This document shows, piece after piece, positions 1 through 8,490 of a DNA stretch of 8,683 bases. A program made the translations under genes and the position numbers. The notes beneath the pieces are model-generated. The model saw only the letters and a program-made list of their open reading frames with translations, had not been told where the DNA came from and ran no database searches. The first letter of the stretch is position 1. Each line of letters starts with the position of its first letter. Source of the DNA: Pseudomonadota bacterium (GTDB taxonomy: Bacteria > Pseudomonadota > Alphaproteobacteria > Rhodospirillales > 2-02-FULL-58-16). The stretch lies in contig JADFTO010000113.1 of NCBI GenBank assembly GCA_022560215.1, positions 1 through 8,683 of the forward strand. Direction: 5' to 3'.

Positions 1-1680
1 CCTGGAAAAGCGCTTGAGGGCGGCTTGGATGCCACGCTCAAGCCCTGATTTATCAAACTGTGCCGGTAACGGCACCTGGATAACGCGTCCATCCCCTTCC
101 AGGGTCATGTGGAACCAAAAGGTATTGGCGTCCAATAGATTGGTTGCCATGGGGCGAAAGCCGAACTTACTTTTAAGCTGCTTGGCCAGAATGCCGTCCT
201 TGGCGTCCGGGTCGCGAATACTGATATCCAGCTTGCCGCCCGAGCGCTTCTCCAAATCACTTAATACAGCGTCCAACTCTTTGCGGAATGTCTTGAGAAA
301 TTCGGGCAGCTTTTCGTCCCCTGAAATGTACCCCTTGAAGGTGACTGAATGAGGGATGTTTTCGAACAGTTCGCCGGCCCCCTGATAAGCATAGAGGACC
401 TTTTTGATGGACTGGGTGAGATCATATTCGGGATTACGAAGTTCCACGTCTATGCCGACTTCACTTCGCGCCTTAACCTCAATGAGGTCACGAAAACCGA
501 GCACCTCAAATTGGTCACCATACTGAATTAGGATATTGAAATAGGAATTAACGATAGATGCCTGATACTTGCTGGCGAACTGGAAGGGCACCGACTTGAT
601 GCCGAACTTTTCATTAGCCTCCCGCTCCAACTCAGGATTCTCCAGGGGATCGATAAATTCCACCCGCACCCTGCCATCTCCAGCGATCGCATATTCTGTC
701 AGCAAGTCACGCAAGCGGGGCACCAGCGGGGCCAAAAGTGGATGGGTCTTTGCACTGAAATAACCCCTGATGATCATTGGCTCTCGCAACTGCGCCAGGT
801 AATTTCTGGTCGCTTCGGAGATGGAGTAGATGTTTCCTTGAGTCAAATCGGCCCGAATCCAACCCATTGGAGCAAGCCATAGGTTGGTTGCCAGAAAATT
901 TATCACAAACAAGGCGGTCACCAGCGTCCAGCGTCGATGGTTGGTATTGATTGCGTTACCGGCCCAGCGCAGCCGCTCAAGGGCTAATACGTTTAGCGTG
1001 AGAAATACGCCCACCAAGCTCATGTAATAATAGAGATCGCGAAGGTCAATCACACCGCGGGTTACCGAGTCGAAGCGTGAACCGGAGCCCAGAAGCCTGA
1101 GAAATTCCGAAGCCCAGTTGCCGAACAGTCCGGTCAACGCATCGGTGCCTAGCAGATAGAAAAAGCCACCGACAGTTACCGTCAAAATCAGGCTGACAAT
1201 CTGATTTGCCGAGCGGGCGCTGATGAACAATCCTATCGCCGCGTAAGCCGCCGCTAGAAACAGGGCGGCAAGATATCCTCCAAACACAGGACCCCAGTCC
1301 AGCGGGCCGAGAAAACTGACGGTTAGCGGCAGGGGAAAGGTTAAAAGCAGAGCCAATGCCACCAAGCCCAGGCACGCCATAAACTTGCCAAGCACCATCT
1401 GGTAGCCCTTGACAGGCGTAGTGAGCAGAAACTCAAGTGTACCGGAGCGCCGTTCCTCCGACCACATGCGCATGGTGATAGCGGCGACCAGGAAAATCAG
1501 CAATAGCGGCATCCATTCAAACAGGGGCCGCACATCGGCGATATTACGGGCGAAGAATGTTTCCACCCAGAAAAAGATAAACAGGATGACGGCTAGGAAG
1601 GAGCCGAGAAAAATAAAAGCAATGGGGGAGGAGAAAAAGCCGGCAACCTCCTTGCGCGAAATACGGAGAATTTTATTCAT
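1..1680 (-). CDS. Fused ABC-2 permease / GldG-like auxiliary protein (3' end outside window)
   Basis: This is an uninterrupted reading frame of 560 codons that is still open at the left edge, so the C-terminus is missing. Residues 1-240 look like a GldF-type ABC-2 permease: hydrophobic segments near 18-40, 56-73, 100-123, 133-153, 160-178 and 217-235, with the family-typical cytoplasmic stretch SEERRSGTLEFLLTTPV at 74-90. A further membrane segment at about 252-270 leads into a soluble part that resembles GldG / ABC-type auxiliary domains, opening with RADLTQGNIYSISEATRNYL at 276-295. So GldF and GldG, separate genes in Bacteroidetes, are one polypeptide here. The start ATG lies 5 bases after the ATPase stop, with a GGATGG-like ribosome site inside the ATPase end, so the two genes should be co-translated. 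The substrate is unknown. A DUF4340-type gene often follows in such cassettes, but that would lie outside this window. Confidence 0.85.
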   Translation of the reverse strand, partial: MNKILRISRKEVAGFFSSPIAFIFLGSFLAVILFIFFWVETFFARNIADVRPLFEWMPLLLIFLVAAITMRMWSEERRSGTLEFLLTTPVKGYQMVLGKFMACLGLVALALLLTFPLPLTVSFLGPLDWGPVFGGYLAALFLAAAYAAIGLFISARSANQIVSLILTVTVGGFFYLLGTDALTGLFGNWASEFLRLLGSGSRFDSVTRGVIDLRDLYYYMSLVGVFLTLNVLALERLRWAGNAINTNHRRWTLVTALFVINFLATNLWLAPMGWIRADLTQGNIYSISEATRNYLAQLREPMIIRGYFSAKTHPLLAPLVPRLRDLLTEYAIAGDGRVRVEFIDPLENPELEREANEKFGIKSVPFQFASKYQASIVNSYFNILIQYGDQFEVLGFRDLIEVKARSEVGIDVELRNPEYDLTQSIKKVLYAYQGAGELFENIPHSVTFKGYISGDEKLPEFLKTFRKELDAVLSDLEKRSGGKLDISIRDPDAKDGILAKQLKSKFGFRPMATNLLDANTFWFHMTLEGDGRVIQVPLPAQFDKSGLERGIQAALKRFSR

Positions 1681-1685
1681 CTTGA

Positions 1686-2621
1686 TCAACGTCCATCCTG
1701 TACCGAGATTTCACTGAAGATCTTTTCCAGGTCGTGGCGCTCGGGTTGCAGGGCATAAAGCTTCCATCCCTCCATCGCAATCTGGTTGGCAACGATGGGC
1801 GCTGTTCCGGCTGGATCGTCAAAATTTCCCATATCAAGCGCATAGCGGTGCCCGGGTCCCTGTTGCGCCATTGGCTCCACCGCAGCGACGCCGTCGATCG
1901 AATTGAGCAGGTCGAGCGCACGCTCTGGTTCGGCATCGATGGCCACCAGCAAGCGCTTGCTGGCCAGCAACTCTTCCATGGTCGAGTCCAGCACCTTCTG
2001 GCCATTGTGGATGATGATGATACGGTCGCAGATTGCCTGGACCTCTTGCAGGATGTGGCTTGAAAGAATGACAGTAGCGTGTTCCGCCAGGGAGCGGATC
2101 AGTTCACGCATATGCTGCACTTGGGTCGGATCCAGGCCGTTGGTGGGCTCGTCGAGAAGAAGCACGAGAGGACTATGCAAAATCGCCTGCGCCACACCCA
2201 CCCGCTGGCAGAAACCCCGGGAGAGGGTCCCGATAGTGTCCGTTACCTTGGACGAGAGTTCGGTTTGGATTATTGAGTCACGTATCCGGTCCGTCCTTTG
2301 GGCAACAGGAACGCCGTGTAACGTGGCGGCGTAATCGAGATAATCGATCACTGTCATTTCGTAGTAAAGGGGGTCGTTTTCCGGCAGATAGCCAATGCGT
2401 TGCTGGACTGCTTCACGCTCCGAACCGATATCTAATCCGTCAATTTCAATGGAACCGTCAGTGGGCTCCAGGTAGCCGGTGAGCATTTTCAAAATGGTGG
2501 TCTTGCCCGCGCCATTGTGGCCAAGCAACCCGACGACCTCTCCTCTGCCGATCTCGAAGGAGACCCGATCGACGGCAGTCAAGTCCCCATAGGTTCGGGT
2601 CAATTCTTTAACTCGTATCAT
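1686..2621 (-). CDS. ABC transporter ATP-binding protein, GldA/NatA-like
   Basis: This 311-residue cytoplasmic ATPase should power the permease encoded just downstream. The motifs are complete: Walker A GHNGAGKT at 34-41, Q-loop region GYLPEN at 77-82 with Glu in place of Gln, signature LSRGFCQRVG at 133-142, Walker B LVLLLDEP at 152-159, D-loop NGLDP at 161-165 and switch His189. The LSRG and LPE variants match what I recall of the GldA branch (LSKGYRQRVG), so they do not suggest loss of activity. A C-terminal accessory domain of about 90 residues follows position 220, as in other drug/Gld-type exporters. I chose the ATG at 2621 (MIRVKELTRTYGD) because it aligns with family N-termini; the frame stays open to a TTG at 2687, but the 22 extra residues look non-conserved. 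The ribosome site (TTGGAA) is weak. Base composition is lower in GC than in glpK and pnt. Confidence 0.9.
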   Translation of the reverse strand: MIRVKELTRTYGDLTAVDRVSFEIGRGEVVGLLGHNGAGKTTILKMLTGYLEPTDGSIEIDGLDIGSEREAVQQRIGYLPENDPLYYEMTVIDYLDYAATLHGVPVAQRTDRIRDSIIQTELSSKVTDTIGTLSRGFCQRVGVAQAILHSPLVLLLDEPTNGLDPTQVQHMRELIRSLAEHATVILSSHILQEVQAICDRIIIIHNGQKVLDSTMEELLASKRLLVAIDAEPERALDLLNSIDGVAAVEPMAQQGPGHRYALDMGNFDDPAGTAPIVANQIAMEGWKLYALQPERHDLEKIFSEISVQDGR

Positions 2622-2892
2622 CAAAAATTCCAATTTTAATGGTGACAACCCAGCGTAGGGATTATCTATGGAGAAATTGAGGCACAAATATGGCGGTTTG
2701 AAATTATCAAAACGTGAGCCAGGGCGCGCCTTTTTCCCCGAAGGAAAATTTTCGGGTCATGTAATTTGTGTCCCCGATCGCAATTTGGGAGACTTGAATT
2801 TCACCTTCCTGGAGATTTCGGTAAGGCGTGGCCCGGCCACTTCATCGAGTGTGAGCCATTAATTAGTCTCCACGATCGCCTCTCACTTCCGG
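2622..2892. other. 271-base spacer between the GST and ABC genes, with inverted repeats
   Basis: Both flanking genes are read on the minus strand, so this spacer must hold the end of the GST transcript and probably the start of the ABC operon transcript. The part next to the ABC ATPase (2622-2720) is AT-rich, as expected of a promoter, but I found no convincing paired -35/-10. The middle (2737-2774) has two adjoining inverted repeats. No intrinsic terminator with a T-run is visible for the GST. No open frame here looks like a gene. The change from lower to higher GC happens within or close to this spacer. Confidence 0.5.
2737..2756. repeat. Short hairpin, CCCGAA/TTCGGG
   Basis: The arms CCCGAA (2737-2742) and TTCGGG (2751-2756) are perfectly complementary. 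Two further G-T pairs and an AAAA loop are possible in the plus-strand RNA. A run of five T precedes the hairpin on the plus strand (2731-2735), not after it; read on the minus strand the hairpin is followed by purines. It therefore does not fit an intrinsic terminator in either direction. It could be part of a repeat element or a protein-binding site. Confidence 0.4.
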
Positions 2893-3525
2893 TCAGGCTC
2901 GCAGGTCGTCATAGGAAACCATCACGTGGGTGCGGTAGGCCGGGCGCGCGCTCAGGCGTTCGTACCAGTCCCGCAGGCGCGCCAGTTCGGGGCGCTCGAT
3001 CTCCATGTCGTAGTACCGGTAGAGGGTGGCGCCGGCCGGGATGTCGGCCATGGTGAATTCGTCCCCGGCGAGGTAGGGCCGGGACTCGAGCCGCCGGTCC
3101 AGGAAGCGGTAACATTCGATCAGGCGCCCGGTGACGGCCTCGATGGCGGGCCAGTCCCGGTCGTCGGGCGGCGTCCTCACCAGGCCCACGAAGAGGCCGA
3201 TGAACTGGGGATTGAGCTTGGTCTGCATCCAATCCATCCACTGATCGGCCCGGGCCCGGACCGCGGGATCGGCGCTCCACAGGCTTCCCTCGCCGTACTT
3301 GGCCGCCAGGTAGCGGACGACGGCGTTGCTTTCCCAGACCACGGCACCGCCGTCGTCGATGGTGGGGATGAGGGCGTTGGGATTCATGGCCAGGTAGCCG
3401 GGATCGTCCAGGCCGCCGAACTTGCCCCCCACATCGATGCGCTCGTGCGGCAACTCCAGTTCGCCCACCGCCCACATGGCCTTTTGCACGTTGATGGAAT
3501 TCGCGCGGCCCCAGATTTTCAACAT
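2893..3525 (-). CDS. Glutathione S-transferase, GstB (YliJ)-like
   Basis: This is a complete 210-residue cytosolic GST that conjugates glutathione to electrophilic substrates. The N-terminal thioredoxin fold (about 1-80) opens with MLKIWGRANSINVQKAMWAV, placing the candidate catalytic Ser/Asn near residues 9-10. The cis-proline is in LIPTIDDG (Pro54), and the glutathione-binding ESNAVVRYLAAKYG starts at Glu65-Ser66. The all-helical C-terminal domain includes MDWMQ, GLVRTPPDDRD and the capping-box segment AGDEFTMADI. As I recall it, E. coli GstB has the same landmarks (WGRNNSTNV, WESNAIVRYLAAQYG, GLVRTPPEERD). E. coli GstB acts on haloacetates; whether this enzyme does is unknown. The start ATG has a good ribosome site (AAGGA, with GAGGGG just upstream). 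It is transcribed away from glpK and, unlike the ABC genes downstream, shares the high GC of the right-hand part. Confidence 0.9.
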   Translation of the reverse strand: MLKIWGRANSINVQKAMWAVGELELPHERIDVGGKFGGLDDPGYLAMNPNALIPTIDDGGAVVWESNAVVRYLAAKYGEGSLWSADPAVRARADQWMDWMQTKLNPQFIGLFVGLVRTPPDDRDWPAIEAVTGRLIECYRFLDRRLESRPYLAGDEFTMADIPAGATLYRYYDMEIERPELARLRDWYERLSARPAYRTHVMVSYDDLRA

Positions 3526-3560
3526 GTCCTTTTCCCCTCATGCACCATTCGGTTACGGTG

Positions 3561-3589
3561 ATTCTGACCTGACCGGAGGCCGCCGTCCA
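3561..3589 (-). promoter_or_regulatory. Possible sigma-70-type promoter for the GST gene
   Basis: On the minus strand, TGGACG (3589-3584) and CAGAAT (3566-3561) each match 4 of 6 consensus bases, with a 17-base spacer. This would start transcription about 30 bases before the GST start codon. In GC-rich DNA such a match can arise by chance, so it is only a candidate. The same 102-base spacer (3526-3627) must also hold any separate glpK promoter; I saw no good one. Confidence 0.22.
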
Positions 3590-3627
3590 GGCCGTAGGGG
3601 CGATTTTGTTCCCCACCGGGGAGACCC

Positions 3628-5100
<1,473 letters not shown>

Positions 5101-5117
5101 TCCCATTCAATACCCAC

Positions 5118-5146
5118 TTGAGATATGGCGACCGACAGGGCATAAC
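5118..5146 (+). promoter_or_regulatory. Candidate promoter for the pnt operon
   Basis: TTGAGA (5118-5123, 5 of 6 to the -35 consensus) and CATAAC (5141-5146, 4 of 6 to the -10) are 17 bases apart in the 89-base gap between glpK and pntAA. Transcription would begin near 5153 and leave a leader of about 37 bases. The gap is clearly less GC-rich than its flanking genes, which fits a promoter. The start point is not proven. Confidence 0.4.
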
Positions 5147-5189
5147 ACGGGCAATCTGTCTTGCATAAGAAACCCAGGGACTTGCTCAT

Positions 5190-6338
5190 ATGAAGATCGC
5201 CGTGCCGAAGGAGCGCCGCCCGGGCGAGTCGCGCGTCGCCATCTCGCCCGACGTGGTACGGAAGTTCAAGGGCCTCGGCTTCGAGGTGACCGTCGAAAAG
5301 GGTGCCGGCGCCGGCGCCTCGTTCACCGACGCCGCCTACAAGGAGGCCGGGGCCGCCCTCGCCAGGGATGAAAGGACGGCGCTCAAGGGCGCCGACGTGG
5401 TGCTCAAGGTGCGCCGCCCCATCCTCGATGGCGGCGAGGCCAAGAGCGAGCTGGCCATGATGAAGAAAGGCGCCATCCTGATCGGACACCTGGAGGCGGT
5501 GGCAAACAAAAGCGACGTGGCGGCCTACGCCAAGGCCGGGATCACCGCCTTTGCCATGGAGCTGATGCCGAGGATCTCCCGCGCCCAGTCCATGGACGTG
5601 CTTTCCTCGCAGAGCAACCTCGCCGGCTACAGGGCGGTGCTCGACGCGGCGGCTGAATTCGGCCGTGCCTTCCCCATGATGATGACGGCGGCGGGCACGG
5701 TGGCACCGGCCAAGGTGTTCGTGATGGGCGTCGGCGTGGCGGGCCTGCAAGCCATCGCCACCGCCAAGCGCCTCGGCGCCGTGGTGACGGCGACCGACGT
5801 CCGCCCGGCGACCAAGGAACAGGTGGAAAGCCTGGGGGCTAAGTTCCTGGAAGTGGACGCCGAGGCCGAGAAAGAAGCCGAGACCGAGGGCGGCTACGCC
5901 AAGGAAATGTCCGACGACTACAAGAAGAAACAGGCCGAGGCGGTGCGCGCCCACATCAAGAACCAGGACATCGTCATCACCACGGCGCTGATCCCGGGCC
6001 GTCCGGCCCCGGTGCTGGTCACCGAGGCCATGGTCAAGGACATGAAGCCCGGTTCGGTGATCGTCGACCTGGCGGTGGAAGCGGGCGGCAACTGTCCCCT
6101 TTCCGAGCGGGGCAGGGTGGTGGTCAAGCACGGCGTCAAGCTGGTCGGCCACGACAACGTGCCCAGCCGCATCGCCGAGGATGCGAGCCAGCTCTACGCC
6201 AAGAACCTGCTCAACTTCATCACCCCCCTGGTCGACGGCGAGACCAAGTCGCTGGCCATCGACTGGGAGGATGAGATCATCACAGGCACCTTGCTGACCC
6301 GCGCGGGCAAGGTGATCCATCCGCTGCTCATTGGATAA
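5190..6338 (+). CDS. pntAA: NAD(P) transhydrogenase subunit alpha part 1 (NAD(H)-binding domain I)
   Basis: A complete 382-residue soluble subunit that binds NAD(H) and passes hydride to NADP+ bound on PntB; it sits on the cytoplasmic face of the membrane complex. It opens with MKIAVPKERRPGESRVAISP, typical of the alanine dehydrogenase/PntA family. Landmarks match the R. rubrum domain I as I recall it: RISRAQSMDVLSSQSN at 128-143 (Arg128, Gln133, Asp136 and Ser139 near the nicotinamide), Rossmann motif GVGVAGLQA at 180-188, acidic Asp203 at the end of the second strand, and mobile-loop GGYAKEM with Tyr236. It ends after domain I without membrane segments, so this is the split three-subunit form, unlike the single PntA of E. 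coli. The ribosome site AGGGA (5176-5180) lies nine bases before the ATG. pntAB follows after 12 bases. Confidence 0.96.
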   Translation: MKIAVPKERRPGESRVAISPDVVRKFKGLGFEVTVEKGAGAGASFTDAAYKEAGAALARDERTALKGADVVLKVRRPILDGGEAKSELAMMKKGAILIGHLEAVANKSDVAAYAKAGITAFAMELMPRISRAQSMDVLSSQSNLAGYRAVLDAAAEFGRAFPMMMTAAGTVAPAKVFVMGVGVAGLQAIATAKRLGAVVTATDVRPATKEQVESLGAKFLEVDAEAEKEAETEGGYAKEMSDDYKKKQAEAVRAHIKNQDIVITTALIPGRPAPVLVTEAMVKDMKPGSVIVDLAVEAGGNCPLSERGRVVVKHGVKLVGHDNVPSRIAEDASQLYAKNLLNFITPLVDGETKSLAIDWEDEIITGTLLTRAGKVIHPLLIG

Positions 6339-6350
6339 GGACCGATAGCC

Positions 6351-6758
6351 ATGGACCCGGCGACGCTCGTCGAACATTCCAAACGACTCGCCGACGAAGC
6401 GGCCCGCCTGGCCGAGCAGGCGGCCCAGGTGGCGGACGAGGCCGGCCAACTGCTCGCCGCGCCGGCCCAGGGCGGCGGTGAGCCGTTCCTGTTCCTGTTC
6501 ACGGTCTTCGTGCTGACCTGCTTCATCGGTTTCTACGTGGTGTGGAGCGTGACGCCGGCACTGCATTCGCCGCTGATGAGCGTCACCAACGCCATCTCCT
6601 CGGTGATCATCGTCGGCGGACTGTTGGCCGCCGGCCCGGGGGGGATGGGTTTCTCGACCGTCATGGGCTTCCTGGCGGTGGCATTGGCCTCGGTCAACAT
6701 CTTCGGTGGCTTCATCGTCACCAACCGGATGCTGGCCATGTTCAAGAAGAAGGCATAG
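6351..6758 (+). CDS. pntAB: NAD(P) transhydrogenase subunit alpha part 2 (membrane part)
   Basis: A complete 135-residue membrane subunit that forms part of the proton channel (domain II) with PntB. Hydrophobic segments lie near 46-66, 76-95 and 101-124. The core contains the conserved run YVVWSVTPALHSPLMSVTNA (62-81), followed by AISSVIIVGG, and later ASVNIFGGFIVTNRML. The chain ends in a basic KKK tail. Before the first membrane segment is a hydrophilic, Ala/Glu-rich stretch (about 7-37) with regular hydrophobic spacing that should form an amphipathic helix. The ribosome site TAAGGA (6336-6341) overlaps the pntAA stop codon, so translation of the two is probably coupled. The start codon is firm because the ATG lies nine bases after this site. 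Confidence 0.95.
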   Translation: MDPATLVEHSKRLADEAARLAEQAAQVADEAGQLLAAPAQGGGEPFLFLFTVFVLTCFIGFYVVWSVTPALHSPLMSVTNAISSVIIVGGLLAAGPGGMGFSTVMGFLAVALASVNIFGGFIVTNRMLAMFKKKA

Positions 6759-6769
6759 GGAGCGGAGCC

Positions 6770-8158
6770 ATGAGCGACACCCTCACAGGCTTCGCCTACC
6801 TGATCGCCGCGATCCTCTTCATCCTCGCCTTGCGTGGCCTGAGCTCGCCCGAGAGCGCCCGCCAGGGCAACACCTTCGGCATCATCGGCATGGTCATCGC
6901 CGTCTCCACCACGCTGATGGATCCGGGCGTGGTCAGCTTCTGGATGATCATCCTGGGCGTGCTCGTCGGCGGCTCCATCGGCACCGTGATCGCGTTGCGC
7001 ATCCAGATGACGGCGCTGCCGCAACTGATCGCCGCCTTCCACAGCCTGGTCGGCATGGCGGCGGTGTTCGTCGCCTCCGCCGCGCTCTACAACCCCAAGG
7101 CCTACGGCCTCGGCGACGTCGGCACCATCCCCGCCGCCAGCCTGGTGGAGATGAGCCTGGGCATGGTCATCGGCGCCATCACCTTCTCGGGCTCGGTGAT
7201 CGCGTTTGCCAAGCTCCAAGGCATCATGAGCGGCGCTCCCATCGTGTTTCCGGGCCAGCACAAGCTCAACGCCGGGCTCGGCGTCCTGATAGTGGTGCTG
7301 ACCGTCTGGTTCGTGGCCGGCGAATCCTACACCGCCTACTGGGCCGTGGTGGTGCTGGCGTTCGCCATCGGCTTCCTGATCATCATCCCCATCGGCGGCG
7401 CCGACATGCCGGTGGTGGTCTCCATGCTCAACAGCTACTCGGGCTGGGCGGCCGCCGGCATCGGATTCACGCTTGGCAACGTAGCCCTGATCGTCGTCGG
7501 CGCCCTGGTCGGTTCGTCGGGCGCCATCCTCAGCTACATCATGTGCAAGGGCATGAACCGCTCCATCTTCAACGTGCTGCTGGGCGGCTTCGGCGGCGAG
7601 GGCGTGGGGCCGTCGGCGGCGGTGGGCGACAGGTCGGCCAAGGCGGGCAGCGCCGACGATGCGGCCTTCATCATGCGGAACGCCTCCAAGGTCATCATCG
7701 TTCCCGGCTACGGCATGGCGGTGGCCCAGGCCCAGCACGCGCTGCGCGAGATGGCGGACATTCTCAAGGCGGCGGGCGTGGATGTGTCCTACGCCGTCCA
7801 CCCGGTGGCCGGGCGCATGCCGGGCCACATGAACGTGCTGCTGGCCGAGGCCAACGTGCCCTACGACGAGGTCTTCGAGCTGGAGCAGATCAACCACGAG
7901 TTCTCCACCGCAGACGTGGCCTTCGTCATCGGCGCCAACGACGTCACCAACCCCATCGCCAAGACCGATCCCGCCAGCCCCATCTACGGCATGCCCATAC
8001 TCGACGTGGAAAAGGCCGCTGCCACGCTCTTCGTCAAGCGCTCGCTGGCGTCCGGCTACGCCGGTGTCGACAACGAGCTGTTCTTCCGCGACAACACCAT
8101 GATGCTGTTCGGCGACGCCAAGAAAATGACCGAGCAAATCGTCCAGGCCCTGGGCTAG
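6770..8158 (+). CDS. pntB: NAD(P) transhydrogenase subunit beta
   Basis: A complete 462-residue subunit: domain II membrane helices up to about residue 270, then NADP(H)-binding domain III (about 290-462). Residues equivalent to the E. coli proton-path and coupling residues are present: His91 in AAFHSLVGMAAV, Asp212 in GADMPVV and Asn221 in MLNSYSGWAA. Domain III has the NADP fold motif GYGMAVAQAQ at 313-322, HPVAGRMPGHMNVLLAEA at 344-361, GANDVTNP at 388-395 (Asp391), and VKRSLASGYAGVDN with Lys423-Arg424 and Tyr430 contacting NADP. The frame stays open upstream into pntAB, but the ATG at 6770 gives the family N-terminus (MSDTLTGFAYLIAA) and has GGGAG (6758-6762) seven bases before it. The gap to pntAB is 11 bases. 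With PntAA and PntAB it couples inward proton flow to NADPH formation. Confidence 0.97.
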   Translation: MSDTLTGFAYLIAAILFILALRGLSSPESARQGNTFGIIGMVIAVSTTLMDPGVVSFWMIILGVLVGGSIGTVIALRIQMTALPQLIAAFHSLVGMAAVFVASAALYNPKAYGLGDVGTIPAASLVEMSLGMVIGAITFSGSVIAFAKLQGIMSGAPIVFPGQHKLNAGLGVLIVVLTVWFVAGESYTAYWAVVVLAFAIGFLIIIPIGGADMPVVVSMLNSYSGWAAAGIGFTLGNVALIVVGALVGSSGAILSYIMCKGMNRSIFNVLLGGFGGEGVGPSAAVGDRSAKAGSADDAAFIMRNASKVIIVPGYGMAVAQAQHALREMADILKAAGVDVSYAVHPVAGRMPGHMNVLLAEANVPYDEVFELEQINHEFSTADVAFVIGANDVTNPIAKTDPASPIYGMPILDVEKAAATLFVKRSLASGYAGVDNELFFRDNTMMLFGDAKKMTEQIVQALG

Positions 8159-8233
8159 AGCGGTTTCCCCTTGCCTGGAAAATTCTTTAGGACATATGCG
8201 GCGGAATATGACATGTCGGGATTGGCGCAAACG
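8159..8233. other. Spacer between pntB and its terminator
   Basis: Seventy-five non-coding bases separate the pntB stop from the terminator. They hold a small inverted repeat CATAT/ATATG (8193-8197, 8206-8210) and the 8-base palindrome GACATGTC (8210-8217). No open frame here looks real. The function, if any, is unknown. Confidence 0.35.
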
Positions 8234-8257
8234 AAAACCGCCGGTCGGCGGTTTTTT
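8234..8257. terminator. Intrinsic terminator shared by pntB and rpsU
   Basis: The arms AAAACCGCC (8234-8242) and GGCGGTTTT (8247-8255) are perfectly complementary around a GGTC loop, and the T-run continues to six (8252-8257). It follows pntB on the plus strand. On the minus strand, after rpsU, the hairpin ends in TTTT then CGTTT, so it may stop transcription both ways, more weakly toward pntB. Confidence 0.88.
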
Positions 8258-8286
8258 AGCGACATGCCGGGGGGCGGGAAGGGAGG

Positions 8287-8490
8287 TTAGAACCCTTCGC
8301 GCTCCAGGCGCTTGCGCTCCAGCTTGCGGGCGCGGCGGATGGCCTCGGCTTTCTCCCGGGCCTTGCGCTCCGAGGGTTTCTCGTAAGCCCGCCTCAGCTT
8401 CATTTCACGGAAGACGCCTTCGCGCTGCATCTTTTTCTTGAGGACCTTGAGGGCCTGGTCCACGTTGTTGTCGCGAACGGTTACTTGCAC
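8287..8490 (-). CDS. rpsU: Small ribosomal subunit protein bS21
   Basis: A complete 67-residue, very basic protein of the 30S subunit; the family takes part in translation initiation near the 16S 3' end. The sequence runs MQVTVRDNNVDQALKVLKKK, then REGVFREMKLRRAYEKPSER and an Arg/Lys/Glu-rich helix ending in EREGF, which is the alphaproteobacterial bS21 pattern. I chose a GTG start at 8490 because it gives the family N-terminus MQVxVRDNNV; the frame is open a further 20 codons to another GTG at 8550, but that extension is unlike bS21. The ribosome site is AAAGAGA, four bases before the GTG. It converges on pntB, with the terminator between them, and diverges from the probable def gene. Confidence 0.95.
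   Translation of the reverse strand: MQVTVRDNNVDQALKVLKKKMQREGVFREMKLRRAYEKPSERKAREKAEAIRRARKLERKRLEREGF

Noticed and set aside
1046..2334. Several frames of 65-143 codons on both strands over the ABC genes
   Set aside because: They overlap the ATPase and permease frames, which carry complete motifs and membrane segments, and none looks like a known protein.
2622..2687. Upstream TTG start for the ABC ATPase
   Set aside because: The 22 extra residues do not resemble the family, whereas the ATG at 2621 gives the usual N-terminus just before the first strand.
2731..2756. Terminator for the GST gene at the CCCGAA/TTCGGG hairpin
   Set aside because: Read in the GST direction, the hairpin is followed by purines, not a T-run; the T-run is on the wrong side.
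6542..6769. Upstream in-frame extension of pntB into pntAB
   Set aside because: It overlaps most of pntAB in another frame. The ATG at 6770 has a ribosome site and gives the family N-terminus.
6533..8230. Long minus-strand open frame (565 codons) opposite pntB
   Set aside because: Same reason: low-complexity His/Asp/Gly translation opposite a firmly identified gene.
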